From: Streptomyces sp. TP-A0356
GTDB taxonomy: Bacteria > Actinomycetota > Actinomycetes > Streptomycetales > Streptomycetaceae
Assembly (NCBI RefSeq): GCF_001417775.1
Contig: NZ_BBZJ01000013.1
Span: 362,427-426,426 of the forward strand
Direction: 5' to 3'
Length of the DNA stretch: 64,000 nucleotides
The position numbers were made by a program, and so were the translations under genes. Shown in pieces: positions 1 to 8,614 of the stretch (position 1 is the stretch's first letter; each line of letters starts with the position of its first letter). The notes below the pieces were generated by a model. It did not search any database. It worked only from the letters and a program-made list of their open reading frames with translations, and had not been told where the DNA came from.

Positions 1-160
1 GGTCTCCTCGGGGTACGGGGCTCGTCAGAGGGTCACCGCCGTGCGTTTCCTGTCGCGTACGGGTGTGTTTCCATGACGTTTCGTGTTGCGCCGGAGTTTC
101 CGGAACCTCACCGGATCCGGCCGTTCGGTGCGGCTCCGTGAATCAGGGAGAATGGGCGCC

Positions 161-1111
161 ATGAGCGTTCGCAAGCAGTCATCCGAGCCGACCGAGGCCG
201 CCCACCGGGCGGGCTTCGCCTGTTTCGTCGGCCGTCCCAACGCGGGCAAGTCCACCCTCACGAACGCTCTGGTCGGGCAGAAGGTGGCGATCACCTCGAA
301 CCGGCCGCAGACGACGCGGCACACGGTACGGGGCATCGTGCACCGGCCGGACGCGCAGCTGATCCTGGTCGACACCCCCGGTCTGCACAAGCCGCGCACG
401 CTGCTGGGCGAGCGGCTGAACGACGTGGTACGGACGACCTGGGCCGAGGTCGACGTGATCGGCTTCTGTCTGCCCGCTGACCAGAAGCTCGGCCCCGGTG
501 ACCGATTCATCGCCAAGGAACTGGCGGGGATCAGGAAGACCCCGAAGGTCGCGATCGTCACGAAGACAGACCTCGTGGACCCCAAGGCCCTGGCCGAGCA
601 GCTGATCGCGATCGACCAGCTGGGCAAGGAGCTCGGGATCGAGTGGGCGGAGATCGTCCCCGTGTCGGCGGTCGGCGACAAGCAGGTGGAGCTGCTGGCG
701 GATCTGCTGATCCCGCTGCTGCCCGAGGGACCCGCGCTCTACCCCGAGGGCGACCTGACGGACGAGCCCGAGCAGGTCATGGTCGCGGAGCTGATCCGGG
801 AGGCGGCGCTGGAGGGCGTGCGGGACGAACTGCCGCACTCGATCGCGGTGGTCGTGGAGGAGATGCTGCCCCGCGAGGACCGCCCGGCGGACAAGCCGCT
901 GCTCGACATCCACGCGAACGTCTACATCGAGCGGCCCAGTCAGAAGGGCATCATCATCGGGCCGAAGGGCAAGAGGCTGAAGGAGGTCGGCATCAAGTCC
1001 CGCCGGCACATCGAGGCGCTGCTCGGGACCCCGGTGTTCCTCGACCTCCATGTGAAGGTGGCGAAGGACTGGCAGCGGGACCCCAAGCAGCTGCGTCGGC
1101 TGGGCTTCTGA
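161..1111 (+). CDS. era: GTPase Era
   Basis: Essential GTPase that binds the 3' end of 16S rRNA and helps 30S subunit maturation. The 316-residue product has the G1 loop GRPNAGKST at about residues 24-32, the switch II motif DTPG near 70, G4 TKTD near 130, and a C-terminal KH RNA-binding domain with the GPKGKRLKEVG core. The length matches actinobacterial Era. I chose ATG 161 because AGGGAG at 145-150 lies about 10 nt upstream; ATG 152 is too close to it and the reading frame extends further upstream without a better signal. The gene is convergent with the GH31 gene, and the gap is filled by a short CCGGGCCC-rich repeat. Confidence 0.96.
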   Translation: MSVRKQSSEPTEAAHRAGFACFVGRPNAGKSTLTNALVGQKVAITSNRPQTTRHTVRGIVHRPDAQLILVDTPGLHKPRTLLGERLNDVVRTTWAEVDVIGFCLPADQKLGPGDRFIAKELAGIRKTPKVAIVTKTDLVDPKALAEQLIAIDQLGKELGIEWAEIVPVSAVGDKQVELLADLLIPLLPEGPALYPEGDLTDEPEQVMVAELIREAALEGVRDELPHSIAVVVEEMLPREDRPADKPLLDIHANVYIERPSQKGIIIGPKGKRLKEVGIKSRRHIEALLGTPVFLDLHVKVAKDWQRDPKQLRRLGF

Positions 1112-1190
1112 CCGAACCCGGGCCCGGAACCGAACCCGGGCCCGGACTTGGGCCCGGACTTGGGCCCGGAACCCGGACCCGGACCCGCGC
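1112..1190. repeat. Short tandem repeats between era and GH31 stop codons
   Basis: The 79 bp gap between two convergent genes consists of two 18 bp units (CCGAACCCGGGCCCGGAA type), two 12 bp units (CTTGGGCCCGGA) and degenerate copies. Every unit carries a GGGCCC palindrome core, so the RNA from either strand can fold. It may serve as a bidirectional terminator; that role is inference. Confidence 0.7.
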
Positions 1191-3278
1191 TCAGGGCCGC
1201 AGGGCGCGCAGGGCCTTGTCGGCACCCTTGGCCCGGACGTTCACGAAGTCGGGTGCGACGCCGAGGGGTGTGCCGTAGCCCGTGAGGGTCCTGGGCCCGC
1301 GGATGACGGTGCCGTGGCGGACGTCGTACCACTCGCCCGGCGGCAGATGGACCGTACGGGTCGCGCGGTCGCCGAGCTGAGGGGCGGCGAGGACCGCGGG
1401 GCCCAGCATCCACTCGTCGGTGATGGTGTAACCCGCCCGGTCCTGAGGGAAGTCGAAGAAGAGGGGCCGCATGATCGGGTCGCCGGTCCTCAAGGTCTGC
1501 TGCACCTGGTCCCAGAGGTAGGGCGCGAGGCGTTCGTGCTGCTTGATCGCGGCGCGGTAGAGGTCGGTGGTCTCCTTGTCGTAGACGACCTTCCGCCCGG
1601 TCGTCACGTCGATGGTGTCGACGGGTGACGTGGAGGAGTACATCAGCGGCTGAAGGGCGGCGGACTGCGCCCAGCGCACCAGCACCCGCTTGCCAGGGGC
1701 GGGCCGGCCGCCGGAGCCGCCGATCATGTCGGTGGCGACGAAGGGGTAGCCGATCGTGGAGATCGCCAGGTTCTGGGTCACCGAGGCGCGCAGCGACCCC
1801 CAGTCGGTGCCCTTGTCGATCTGCCGGGTGACGAAGCCCGCGCGGTGTGCCGTCGTCTCCCAGTGCACCCGGATGCCGACGCCCTGGAGGTCGAATCCGT
1901 CGGCGAGTTCGGCGCCGAGCCGCTGGTAGTCGGTGGGCTTGTAGCCGTCGTGCGGGGCGCACTTGTCGTCGAAGAAACGGGTGTCGAACTTCAGTCCGTC
2001 AACTCCGTAGTCGCTCATCAGCGTCCTGAGCCGACCGGTGTACCAGGCCCTGGCGTCGGGGTTGGCGAGGTCGACGATCCCGGCGGTCCCGTTCCACCAG
2101 CTGACGGTGCACGGCTTGGAGGTGTCGGCCGCGTCCCTGAGCAGGTAGCCGTGACCGGCCGCGTACGTGTACTGGTCGGAGTCGAGGTTGATCCACAGGG
2201 TGACCCAGAGGCCGAAGTCGAAGCCGAGCGTGTGGATCGTCCGGGACATGGCCTTGGGGTCGGGGTAGGCCTTCGGGTCGAAGGTCATGTTCCCGTAGTG
2301 GGACTCCCACTTGTCGTCGAGCTGGAGGGTGTGCCCGTCGAGGCCGTTGTCGTGCAGCTTCCGCGCGTACTCGAGGAGTTTCGCCTGGTCGACGTGGGTG
2401 TAGAACTGTGCCCAGGAGTTCCATGCGGGCCGTGCGTACTGCGCGTACGTGGCGTCGCTCTTCGCCGGTCTGCCCACGATGCCGACGTAGTCGCGGTAGA
2501 CGTCGAGCGGGGTGGACTCCACGAAGACGGTCGCCCGGTAGGGGTCGGCGGACTCGACGTCGAAGCGGCCGAGGCCGTCCTTGCCCTGGTTGATCGCCAC
2601 GTCCATGACGTGCCCGGTCTCCACGCGCAGCCCGGCGGCGCTCGACGTGTACCAGAAGGGGTCGATCATGCTGTAGGAGGCCGGGCCGAAGGCCGGGTGC
2701 ACGACCTCTCCGCTGTCGAGCGGCCAGGGCTGGTCGGTGCCGGGGCCGCCCCGCGGGGTCTCGGCCTCGCCGTGCCCGTACCAGTGCCCGGCGGACCTCA
2801 GGTCGTAGGCGAGCCCGAGGCGGTCGGGGGCGGCTCCCTGGACGTTCCAGTCGAGTCGGTAACGGTCCGCGGACGGCGTGACGCGGGCCTCGACGGTGAC
2901 ACCGGGTGCGGTCGTCTCGGCGGTGAGACCGAGGACGCCGTGCCTCCAGGTCCAACCGGTGACCTCGGTGGCGTGCTGCCAGGTCCCGGCGGCGCGGAAG
3001 CGCAGGGCGCCGGTGCCGCCGCCCGCGGTGGCCAGGACGCGGGTGCCGCCCGTTCGGCGGGTGGCGAGCGAGAGCTGATGGGTCGTCACATCGAGGGAGT
3101 AGCCGGGGGCGTTCCCCGAGGGCGGGACGGTCAGGGTCAGTCCCCCGGCGGACGGGGTGACGTCGACGGCGCGGGGCGTGGGAACGGCCTGCGCCTGCGA
3201 GGTGAGGGCGACGGGGAGGGCCAGGGTCAGGGAGAAGGCGGCGAGCAGCGCTCTGCGGCCGCGAGATGGTCTGCGCAC
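1191..3278 (-). CDS. Secreted glycoside hydrolase family 31 protein
   Basis: Probable retaining alpha-glycosidase acting outside the cell. The 695-residue product starts with an Arg-rich n-region, a hydrophobic stretch and an AQA-type signal peptidase site near residue 30. An N-terminal beta domain is followed by a TIM barrel; the sequence DGLKFDTRF carries the likely nucleophile Asp near residue 432, and a downstream QIDKGTDWGS segment holds acidic candidates for the acid/base. A glycan-binding beta domain closes the protein. Start GTG 3278 is preceded by GAAGGA at about 8 nt. GH31 covers alpha-glucosidases, xylosidases and alpha-galactosidases, so the substrate is open. The sugar kinase lies just upstream on the same strand but has its own gap of 237 nt. 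Confidence 0.85.
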   Translation of the reverse strand: MRRPSRGRRALLAAFSLTLALPVALTSQAQAVPTPRAVDVTPSAGGLTLTVPPSGNAPGYSLDVTTHQLSLATRRTGGTRVLATAGGGTGALRFRAAGTWQHATEVTGWTWRHGVLGLTAETTAPGVTVEARVTPSADRYRLDWNVQGAAPDRLGLAYDLRSAGHWYGHGEAETPRGGPGTDQPWPLDSGEVVHPAFGPASYSMIDPFWYTSSAAGLRVETGHVMDVAINQGKDGLGRFDVESADPYRATVFVESTPLDVYRDYVGIVGRPAKSDATYAQYARPAWNSWAQFYTHVDQAKLLEYARKLHDNGLDGHTLQLDDKWESHYGNMTFDPKAYPDPKAMSRTIHTLGFDFGLWVTLWINLDSDQYTYAAGHGYLLRDAADTSKPCTVSWWNGTAGIVDLANPDARAWYTGRLRTLMSDYGVDGLKFDTRFFDDKCAPHDGYKPTDYQRLGAELADGFDLQGVGIRVHWETTAHRAGFVTRQIDKGTDWGSLRASVTQNLAISTIGYPFVATDMIGGSGGRPAPGKRVLVRWAQSAALQPLMYSSTSPVDTIDVTTGRKVVYDKETTDLYRAAIKQHERLAPYLWDQVQQTLRTGDPIMRPLFFDFPQDRAGYTITDEWMLGPAVLAAPQLGDRATRTVHLPPGEWYDVRHGTVIRGPRTLTGYGTPLGVAPDFVNVRAKGADKALRALRP

Positions 3279-3515
3279 GACGCATGTCCTTCGACGGAGG
3301 GAGCCATGGGTCGGGGAGTGCGGTGGCACCTGTCCTGTGCACAATCGTGCTTGATTCCGCCGATGATTGAGCAGGAACTGTCACCTGTCAATGCCGGGTT
3401 CCGCTTGGGGGCGGATACGGCGGACGTTTACGGACAGGGGCCAACGGTCGCTCGGGTCCCGGAAGTTGACGGGCCGACCCATGGACGGGATGGGGGCGGG
3501 CGGGGGCCGCCTGGT

Positions 3516-4628
3516 TCAGGCCGACCGGCGGAACCCGATGGTCGGCACGGCCCTGCGCCGCGGCCACGGCTCGACGCTCGCCTCCGGAACGAGTTCCTCA
3601 AGGAACGCGTACCGGCTGAGCGCCGCGGGATCCTGGTCCTCGTACGACTGGACCCTGCGCCACCACGCCGCGACCTCGGACCAGCCGGGCGCCGAGAGCG
3701 ACCCGCCGAACTCCTGCACGGAGAGGGCGGCCGTCAGGCCCGCGAAGGCGAGGCGGTCGGCCAGCGGCCACTCGGCCAGCGTGCCGGTCACGAAGCCGGC
3801 CACGAAGACGTCACCCGCGCCGGTGGGATCCAGGGCCTCGACGGCGATCGCCGGCACACTGGCGGTCTCCCCGGTCCGCCGGTCCACCGCGTACGCCCCG
3901 TCCGAGCCGAGGGTGACGACGGCCAGGGATACGTATTCGGTCAGCGCGTGCGCGGCGGCGCGCGGGCAGTCGGTGCCCGTGTACCGCATGGCCTCCTGCG
4001 CGTTCGGCAGGAACGCCTCGCAGTGTTCGAGGTCGGCGAGGGCCGCCAGGTCCCAGGCTCCGGTGTCGTCCCAGCCGACGTCGGCGAAGATACGGGTGCC
4101 GCGTCCCGCGGCCTCGCCGATCCAGGGGGCGCGCCGACCCGGGGTCAGCGAGGCGACGGCGGCCCGGGCACGGGGCGGGCAGGCGGGAGCGGGCTCCTCC
4201 GGCGGCGGCTCATGGCCGTGGGAGACCATGGTGCGCTCCCCCTCGTAGGCCATGGAGACGGTGACCGGGGAGTGCCAGCCGCGGACCCTGCGCGACGCGG
4301 AGAGGTCGATGCCCTCGCCCTGTTCCAGCTCGTCCCAGCAGTACTCGCCGTAGTGGTCGTCACCGAAGGCCGCCGCCAGGGAGGTCCTCAGGCCGAGGCG
4401 GGCCAGCGCGGTGGCCATGTTGGCGACGCCGCCGGGGCTCGACCCCATCCCGCGCGCCCAGGACTCGGTCCCGCGCACCGGCGCGGAGTCGAGCCCGGTG
4501 AAGACGATGTCGAGGAAGACCGTCCCCGTGAGGTAGACGTCCCAGGGCGGGTCTCCGGGCGCGCGCAGCGCTGACAGCGGGTCGAGATGGGGATGGCAGT
4601 ACGGTCCCTGTCCGATGGGCGCGGTCAC
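3516..4628 (-). CDS. PfkB-family carbohydrate kinase
   Basis: ATP-dependent kinase of the ribokinase/PfkB family, phosphorylating a sugar or nucleoside. The 370-residue product has the first family signature (GSSPGGVANMA, residues 62-72) and the second signature DPTGAGDVF at 267-275, with Asp273 as catalytic base. The N-terminus is about 30 residues longer than in ribokinase. Start GTG 4628 has GGGAG six nt upstream. The neighbouring GH31 glycosidase and glucarate dehydratase suggest carbohydrate use, but the substrate cannot be read from the sequence. Confidence 0.88.
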   Translation of the reverse strand: MTAPIGQGPYCHPHLDPLSALRAPGDPPWDVYLTGTVFLDIVFTGLDSAPVRGTESWARGMGSSPGGVANMATALARLGLRTSLAAAFGDDHYGEYCWDELEQGEGIDLSASRRVRGWHSPVTVSMAYEGERTMVSHGHEPPPEEPAPACPPRARAAVASLTPGRRAPWIGEAAGRGTRIFADVGWDDTGAWDLAALADLEHCEAFLPNAQEAMRYTGTDCPRAAAHALTEYVSLAVVTLGSDGAYAVDRRTGETASVPAIAVEALDPTGAGDVFVAGFVTGTLAEWPLADRLAFAGLTAALSVQEFGGSLSAPGWSEVAAWWRRVQSYEDQDPAALSRYAFLEELVPEASVEPWPRRRAVPTIGFRRSA

Positions 4629-4689
4629 GGTGGCTCCCTGGCATGGTACGGATTCAGCCAGTGTGCACCAACCGTCCCTGCGCAGTGCG

Positions 4690-5475
4690 CGGGTCGCGCC
4701 GGAGCCGCCGTGGCCTCCCGGCGCGGGAGTCGCCGCCGAACGCTTCCGGCACCGGAGCGGGGGCCGCCGCCGTACGCCCGTGTGCCCCGGAGCGGGGACC
4801 GTCGCCGGGCGCTTCCAGCGCCGGAGCGCGAACTACCGCCGTACGCTTCCAGCGCCGGAGCGCGGACCGCCGCCGAACGCTTCCAGCACCGGAGCCCGGA
4901 CCACCGCCGCACGCCCATGTCCCCCCCCCCGGAACGGGGACCGCCGCCGAACGCTTCCAGCGCCGGAGCGCGAACTACCGCCGCACGCTTCCAGCGCCGG
5001 AGCGCGGACCGCCGCCGAACGCTTCCGGCCCCGGAGCGGGGATCGTCGCCGCACGCCCATGTGCCCCGGAGCCGGGTCCGCCGCCGCACGCCCGTTGGGC
5101 CCGGAGCGCGGACCACCGCCGCACGCTTCCGGCACCGGAGCCCGGACCACCGCCGTACGCCCATGTGCCCCGGAGCCGGGTCCGCCACCGCACGCTTCCA
5201 GCACCGGCGCCCGGACCACCGCCATACGCTTCCGGCGCCGGAGCGCGGACCACCGCCGCACGCCCGTTGGGCCCGGAGCGCGGACCACCGCCGCACGCCC
5301 ATGTGCCCCGGAACGGGGACCGCCGCCGAACGCTTCCGGCGCCGGAGCGCGAACTACCGCCGCACGCCCGTTGGGCCCGGAGCGCGGACCACCGCCGCAC
5401 GCCCGTTGGGCCCGGAGCGCGGACCACCGCCGTACGTCCATGTGCCCCGGAGCGGGGTCCGCCGGCGGGCGACCG
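4690..5475. repeat. Mosaic intergenic repeat array, about 34-35 bp units
   Basis: About 780 bp built from 20 or more units of 34-35 bp. Each unit has a variable head and a conserved tail (consensus GCGGACCRCCGCCGNACG). Three heads recur: GCTTCCRGCGCCGGAGC (containing the 12 bp palindrome TCCGGCGCCGGA in its G form), CCATGTGCCCCGGAGC and CCCGTTGGGCCCGGAGC. Unit lengths are not multiples of three, so reading frames run open on both strands and in several frames at once; this marks them as composition artefacts, not genes. The array ends beside the stop codon of the glucarate dehydratase gene. A run of ten C at 4921-4930 interrupts one unit. Confidence 0.85.
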
Positions 5476-6786
5476 CTACCAGCGGGGCACGGCCGGTGTG
5501 ACCCACTCGGGATCCGCGACCCGCATCGCCGCGTCGTCGTCGCGGTCGCGCAGGGCGCCGTCGTCGGCGAGCCAGCGCTCGTGCAGGGCGGCCAGCCTGT
5601 CGCGGTCCAGCGTCACGCCGAGGCCGGGTGCGTCCGGTACGGCGATCCTGCCGCCCCGGAAGGCGAGGCGCTCGGTGATGACGTCCTCGGACTGCCAGGG
5701 GTAGTGGGTGTCGCAGGCGTGGTGCAGGCCGGGCACGGTCGAGGCGACGTGGGTCATCGCGGCCAGGGATATGCCGAGGTGCGTGTTGGAGTGCATGGAC
5801 ACCCCGACCCCGAAGGTGCGGCAGACGGCGGCGAGTTCGCGTGTGTTGCGCAGCCCGCCCCAGTAGTGGTGGTCGGAGAGGACGATCTGGACGGCGCCGC
5901 GCGTGAACGCCTCCTCGATCTCGGCGAACGTGGTCACACACATGTTGGTGGCGAGCGGCACATCGGTGCCCGCGGCGACCTCGGCCATGGCGGGTGTGCC
6001 GAGCGCGGGGTCCTCCAGGTATTCGAGGACGTCCCCCAGCTCCCGGGCCACCTCCAGCGAGGTCTCCACGGACCAGGCGCCGTTCGGGTCCAGGCGCAGC
6101 GGATGCCCGGGGAAGGCCTGGGCGAGGGCGCGGATCGCGGCGACCTCCTCGCCGGGCGGGAAGACCCCGCCCTTGAGTTTGAAGGACGTGAAGCCGTACC
6201 GCTCCTTGAACATCCGGGCCTGCGCGACCACCCCGGCCGGATCCAGGGCGGCGCCCCAGTCGTCCTTCTCGCACACCACGCCCTCGGGATGGTCGGCCCA
6301 CTTGTAGAAGAGGTACGCGCTGTATTCGACCTCGTCGCGCACCTTGCCGCCGAGCAGCGCGTGCACGGGCAGGCCGAGCGCCTTGCCGAGGGCGTCGAGG
6401 CAGGCGACCTCGAAGGCGGAGACGACGGACAGGCGCAGCTTGTCGGCGGTCTGGACACCGCGCAGTCCGCCGACGTCGACCCGGCCCTCGACCCGCGACC
6501 CGTCCACGGCGAGCTCGTCGGCGATGGTGAACAGCCCGTTGACGTCGGAGACCTGTCGCCCTGTCAGTTCGGCGGCGAAGGGCCGGGCGAGTTCCAGGTA
6601 CTTGGTGTCGCCGTACGTCTCACCGACCCCGGTGACACCGTCGGCCGTCACCACCTCCACGATCAGCCGGGGCGTGTACGGCTGGTGGACGCCCTGGGTG
6701 TTCAGCAGCGGCGGATCGGCGACCAGGATCGGCGTCACCCGTACCTCGGCGATGGACAGGTCACGGGTCCCGGCCCCCTGCGCCAT
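5476..6786 (-). CDS. gudD: Glucarate dehydratase, enolase superfamily
   Basis: Dehydrates D-glucarate to 5-keto-4-deoxy-D-glucarate. The 436-residue product follows the GudD pattern of the enolase superfamily: FKLKGGV with the KxK pair at about 203/205, metal ligands in RLDPNG (Asp 233), LEDP (Glu 258) and ATNM (Asn 281), and HSNTHLGISLA with the catalytic His near 332. A capping domain precedes the barrel. I chose ATG 6786, read as MAQGAG, because GAGGAG lies about 7 nt upstream; a frame-open ATG at 6816 has no such signal. An inverted repeat overlaps the upstream region. No glucarate transporter or aldolase gene is adjacent. Confidence 0.88.
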   Translation of the reverse strand: MAQGAGTRDLSIAEVRVTPILVADPPLLNTQGVHQPYTPRLIVEVVTADGVTGVGETYGDTKYLELARPFAAELTGRQVSDVNGLFTIADELAVDGSRVEGRVDVGGLRGVQTADKLRLSVVSAFEVACLDALGKALGLPVHALLGGKVRDEVEYSAYLFYKWADHPEGVVCEKDDWGAALDPAGVVAQARMFKERYGFTSFKLKGGVFPPGEEVAAIRALAQAFPGHPLRLDPNGAWSVETSLEVARELGDVLEYLEDPALGTPAMAEVAAGTDVPLATNMCVTTFAEIEEAFTRGAVQIVLSDHHYWGGLRNTRELAAVCRTFGVGVSMHSNTHLGISLAAMTHVASTVPGLHHACDTHYPWQSEDVITERLAFRGGRIAVPDAPGLGVTLDRDRLAALHERWLADDGALRDRDDDAAMRVADPEWVTPAVPRW

Positions 6787-6794
6787 GACTGATC

Positions 6795-6825
6795 TCCTCA
6801 TATAGACGCCATCCACATATGAGGA
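6795..6825. promoter_or_regulatory. Inverted repeat over the gudD leader, putative operator
   Basis: Perfect 9 bp inverted repeat TCCTCATAT (6795-6803) and ATATGAGGA (6817-6825) with a 13 nt spacer, just upstream of the gudD start. On the coding strand the start-proximal arm contains part of the ribosome binding site, so a bound repressor or an RNA hairpin could block expression. The AT-rich arms stand out in this GC-rich region. The regulator is unknown; GntR- or IclR-type binding is a guess. Confidence 0.6.
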
Positions 6826-6887
6826 CAGAGATTAGGTAAGCGAACAGTGACCCGTCAATGGCCGCCGCGGGACGGCCCGCCGAGGCA

Positions 6888-6959
6888 CTGCCGGAGGGTC
6901 CGTACGAGGCGCTGCCGGAGGGTCCGTACGAGGCGCTGCCGGAGGGTCCCTACGAGGCG
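6888..6959. repeat. 24 bp tandem repeat, three copies
   Basis: Three head-to-tail units of CTGCCGGAGGGTCCGTACGA plus GGCG; the third differs by one base. The period is a multiple of three, so one frame reads an octapeptide repeat, but no start signal or gene structure supports translation. Confidence 0.8.
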
Positions 6960-7188
6960 CTCACTGGCGCCGAGGCGGACCCGGGAAGGGAACCGGCCAC
7001 CCGAAAGGCGCGCGCCCTTCTACCCGGCCTCACCAGCACCAAACCTCTATGTGACTCACATCACACACCCCGCGCTTCTTCTCGAACCGCGTGCTTGATA
7101 CAAATTGCCCGCGCGTTCCTGTCGGTCGACGGACGGCGCCCCAACCCCCCTCTTCCGAGCCGCCCTTCCGCATGCCCTGGGAACGCCC

Positions 7189-8529
7189 GTGTCCTCCCGC
7201 ACCGCCCCGCCCTGGCCCCTGGTCGCCCTCTTCACGGCCGGGTACCTCGCCGCCTACCTCCTGCCCACCACCGTCGGCAGGCTCACCTCCGGCCTCGGGC
7301 TCACCGCCACCGAGGCCGGCTCCATCGGCAGCGCCCTGCTGCTGAGTTCGGCCGTTGCGGGCTTCCTGCTCGCCGCCCAGGTCCACCGTGTCGGCCCCCG
7401 CCGCCTCGCCCGCGCCGGCATCCTGCTGGCCGCCGCCGGATACGGCACGGCCGCCCTCAGCGAGAGCATCCCCGTGGTCGTCGCGGGAGCGGTCGCCGGC
7501 GGGTTCGGATCCGGTACGGTCACCACGGTCGCCGCGACCGGCATCGCCGCCCAGCGCGACCCCCACCGCGCCTCCACACTGGGTCTGCTGGGCGTCTCCG
7601 CGCTCGCGGGAGTGGTCTATCTGACGGTCCCCCACCTCGGCCCCGGCCACGGTCTCCCGCTCGCCGCGATCGCGCTCACCGCACTGCTGGTGTGGCCCGC
7701 GACCGGCCGCCTCTCCACCGCCGCACCGGCGGCCACGACTCCCCGCGGGACCGGCCGCCTGCCTCACCTGCGATCCGGCCTCGTCCTGGCCTCCTGCATC
7801 CTGTGCTGGTCCCTCGCCCAGAACTCCCTGTGGGGCGTGAGCGGACGCATCGGCCTCAACCAGGCGCACCTCACGGAGGTCACCGTCGGCGTGGTCTTCG
7901 CGACTGCGCTCGGCGCCGGGCTGCTCGGCGTGATCGGCGCGGGCATGCTCGGCCCGCGCCTCGGCCGCGCGCTCCCGATCGGCGCGGGCACCGCGCTGAT
8001 CGCCGGCTGCATAGCGCTCAGCGCCCGCGCCAGCGGCCTCGGCACCTTCGCGACCGGCGAGATCGCCTGGAACACGCTCTACCCGATCGTGCTGTCGTAT
8101 CTGATCGGCCTCGCCGCCTCCCTCGACCAGCGCGGCCGCTGGGCGGTCCTCGTCGGCTCGGCGTCCTCGCTCGGCACGGCGGCGGGCCCCCTCACCGGCA
8201 GTGTGCTCTCCGCCCAGGCGGGCTTCCCGGGGATGGGCGCCATCCTCGCCACCGGCCTGCTCGCCATAGCGCTCCCGCTGACCGCGGTCGCCCTGCACAC
8301 CGGCGGCCGGCCGCTCCTGCCGGGCGCGGTGCGCCGCCGTGGTGGCGCCCCGGCCGCCGTGGTCGCTGCGGCGACCGGCACGCCCTCGGGGGCGGTCCCG
8401 CCGGTCGGCGCGCCGGAGCAGCCGGTCGTGGAGATCCCGCTCGACGGTGCGGCCGTCGCGGCCCGGCAGGCCTACGACACGGCGGGACCGCGACAGGCGA
8501 ACGCCGCACCGGGGCCCGGGGACCGCTAG
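7189..8529 (+). CDS. MFS-type transporter
   Basis: Integral membrane protein of about 446 residues with roughly twelve hydrophobic segments, the first near residues 9-28 and the last ending near 380, then a hydrophilic tail. A typical major facilitator signature is weak; the loop HRVGPRRLARAG after the second helix fits the motif A region. I place the start at GTG 7189 because the hydrophobic segments begin directly after it; upstream in-frame starts (TTG 7105) add an Arg/Ser-rich stretch without homology features. No clear ribosome binding site was found. The substrate is unknown. The TAG stop runs into the 8 bp repeat array. Confidence 0.75.
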   Translation: MSSRTAPPWPLVALFTAGYLAAYLLPTTVGRLTSGLGLTATEAGSIGSALLLSSAVAGFLLAAQVHRVGPRRLARAGILLAAAGYGTAALSESIPVVVAGAVAGGFGSGTVTTVAATGIAAQRDPHRASTLGLLGVSALAGVVYLTVPHLGPGHGLPLAAIALTALLVWPATGRLSTAAPAATTPRGTGRLPHLRSGLVLASCILCWSLAQNSLWGVSGRIGLNQAHLTEVTVGVVFATALGAGLLGVIGAGMLGPRLGRALPIGAGTALIAGCIALSARASGLGTFATGEIAWNTLYPIVLSYLIGLAASLDQRGRWAVLVGSASSLGTAAGPLTGSVLSAQAGFPGMGAILATGLLAIALPLTAVALHTGGRPLLPGAVRRRGGAPAAVVAAATGTPSGAVPPVGAPEQPVVEIPLDGAAVAARQAYDTAGPRQANAAPGPGDR

Positions 8530-8614
8530 GCCGCCAGGCCGCCAGGCCGCCAGGCCGCCAGGCCGCCAGGCCGCCAGGCCGCCAGGCCGCCAGGCCGCCA
8601 GGCCGCCAGGCCGC
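8528..8614. repeat. 8 bp tandem repeat AGGCCGCC between two stop codons
   Basis: Nearly eleven perfect head-to-tail copies of AGGCCGCC. The array starts inside the TAG of the MFS gene (8527-8529) and ends inside the TAG of the convergent deaminase gene (8614-8616), filling the whole intergenic space with no other sequence. Copy number in such perfect arrays usually varies among isolates. Confidence 0.95.

Larger units (their letters stand above)
6787..7188. other. Intergenic region gudD / MFS gene
   Basis: Divergent gap of about 400 nt. It holds the inverted repeat above and a 24 bp tandem repeat, three full copies at 6888-6959 (core GGAGGGTCCGTACGAGG). A frame open from 6858 reads the repeat as EGPYEALP three times, but it runs on for 650 codons antiphase to the real transporter gene and is not credible over that length. 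The rest probably contains the promoter of the MFS gene; none is clear. Confidence 0.5.

Noticed and set aside
1845..4574. 909-codon plus-strand frame over GH31 and the kinase
   Set aside because: Antisense shadow caused by codon bias; both minus-strand genes have clear motifs.
4690..5475. CRISPR array
   Set aside because: Heads vary among only three types and no unique spacers lie between identical repeats; no cas genes nearby.
4587..6792. Long open frames across the repeat array, on both strands and several frames
   Set aside because: They overlap each other and gudD, arise from a GC-rich repeat with period not divisible by three, and show no domain, start signal or stable composition.
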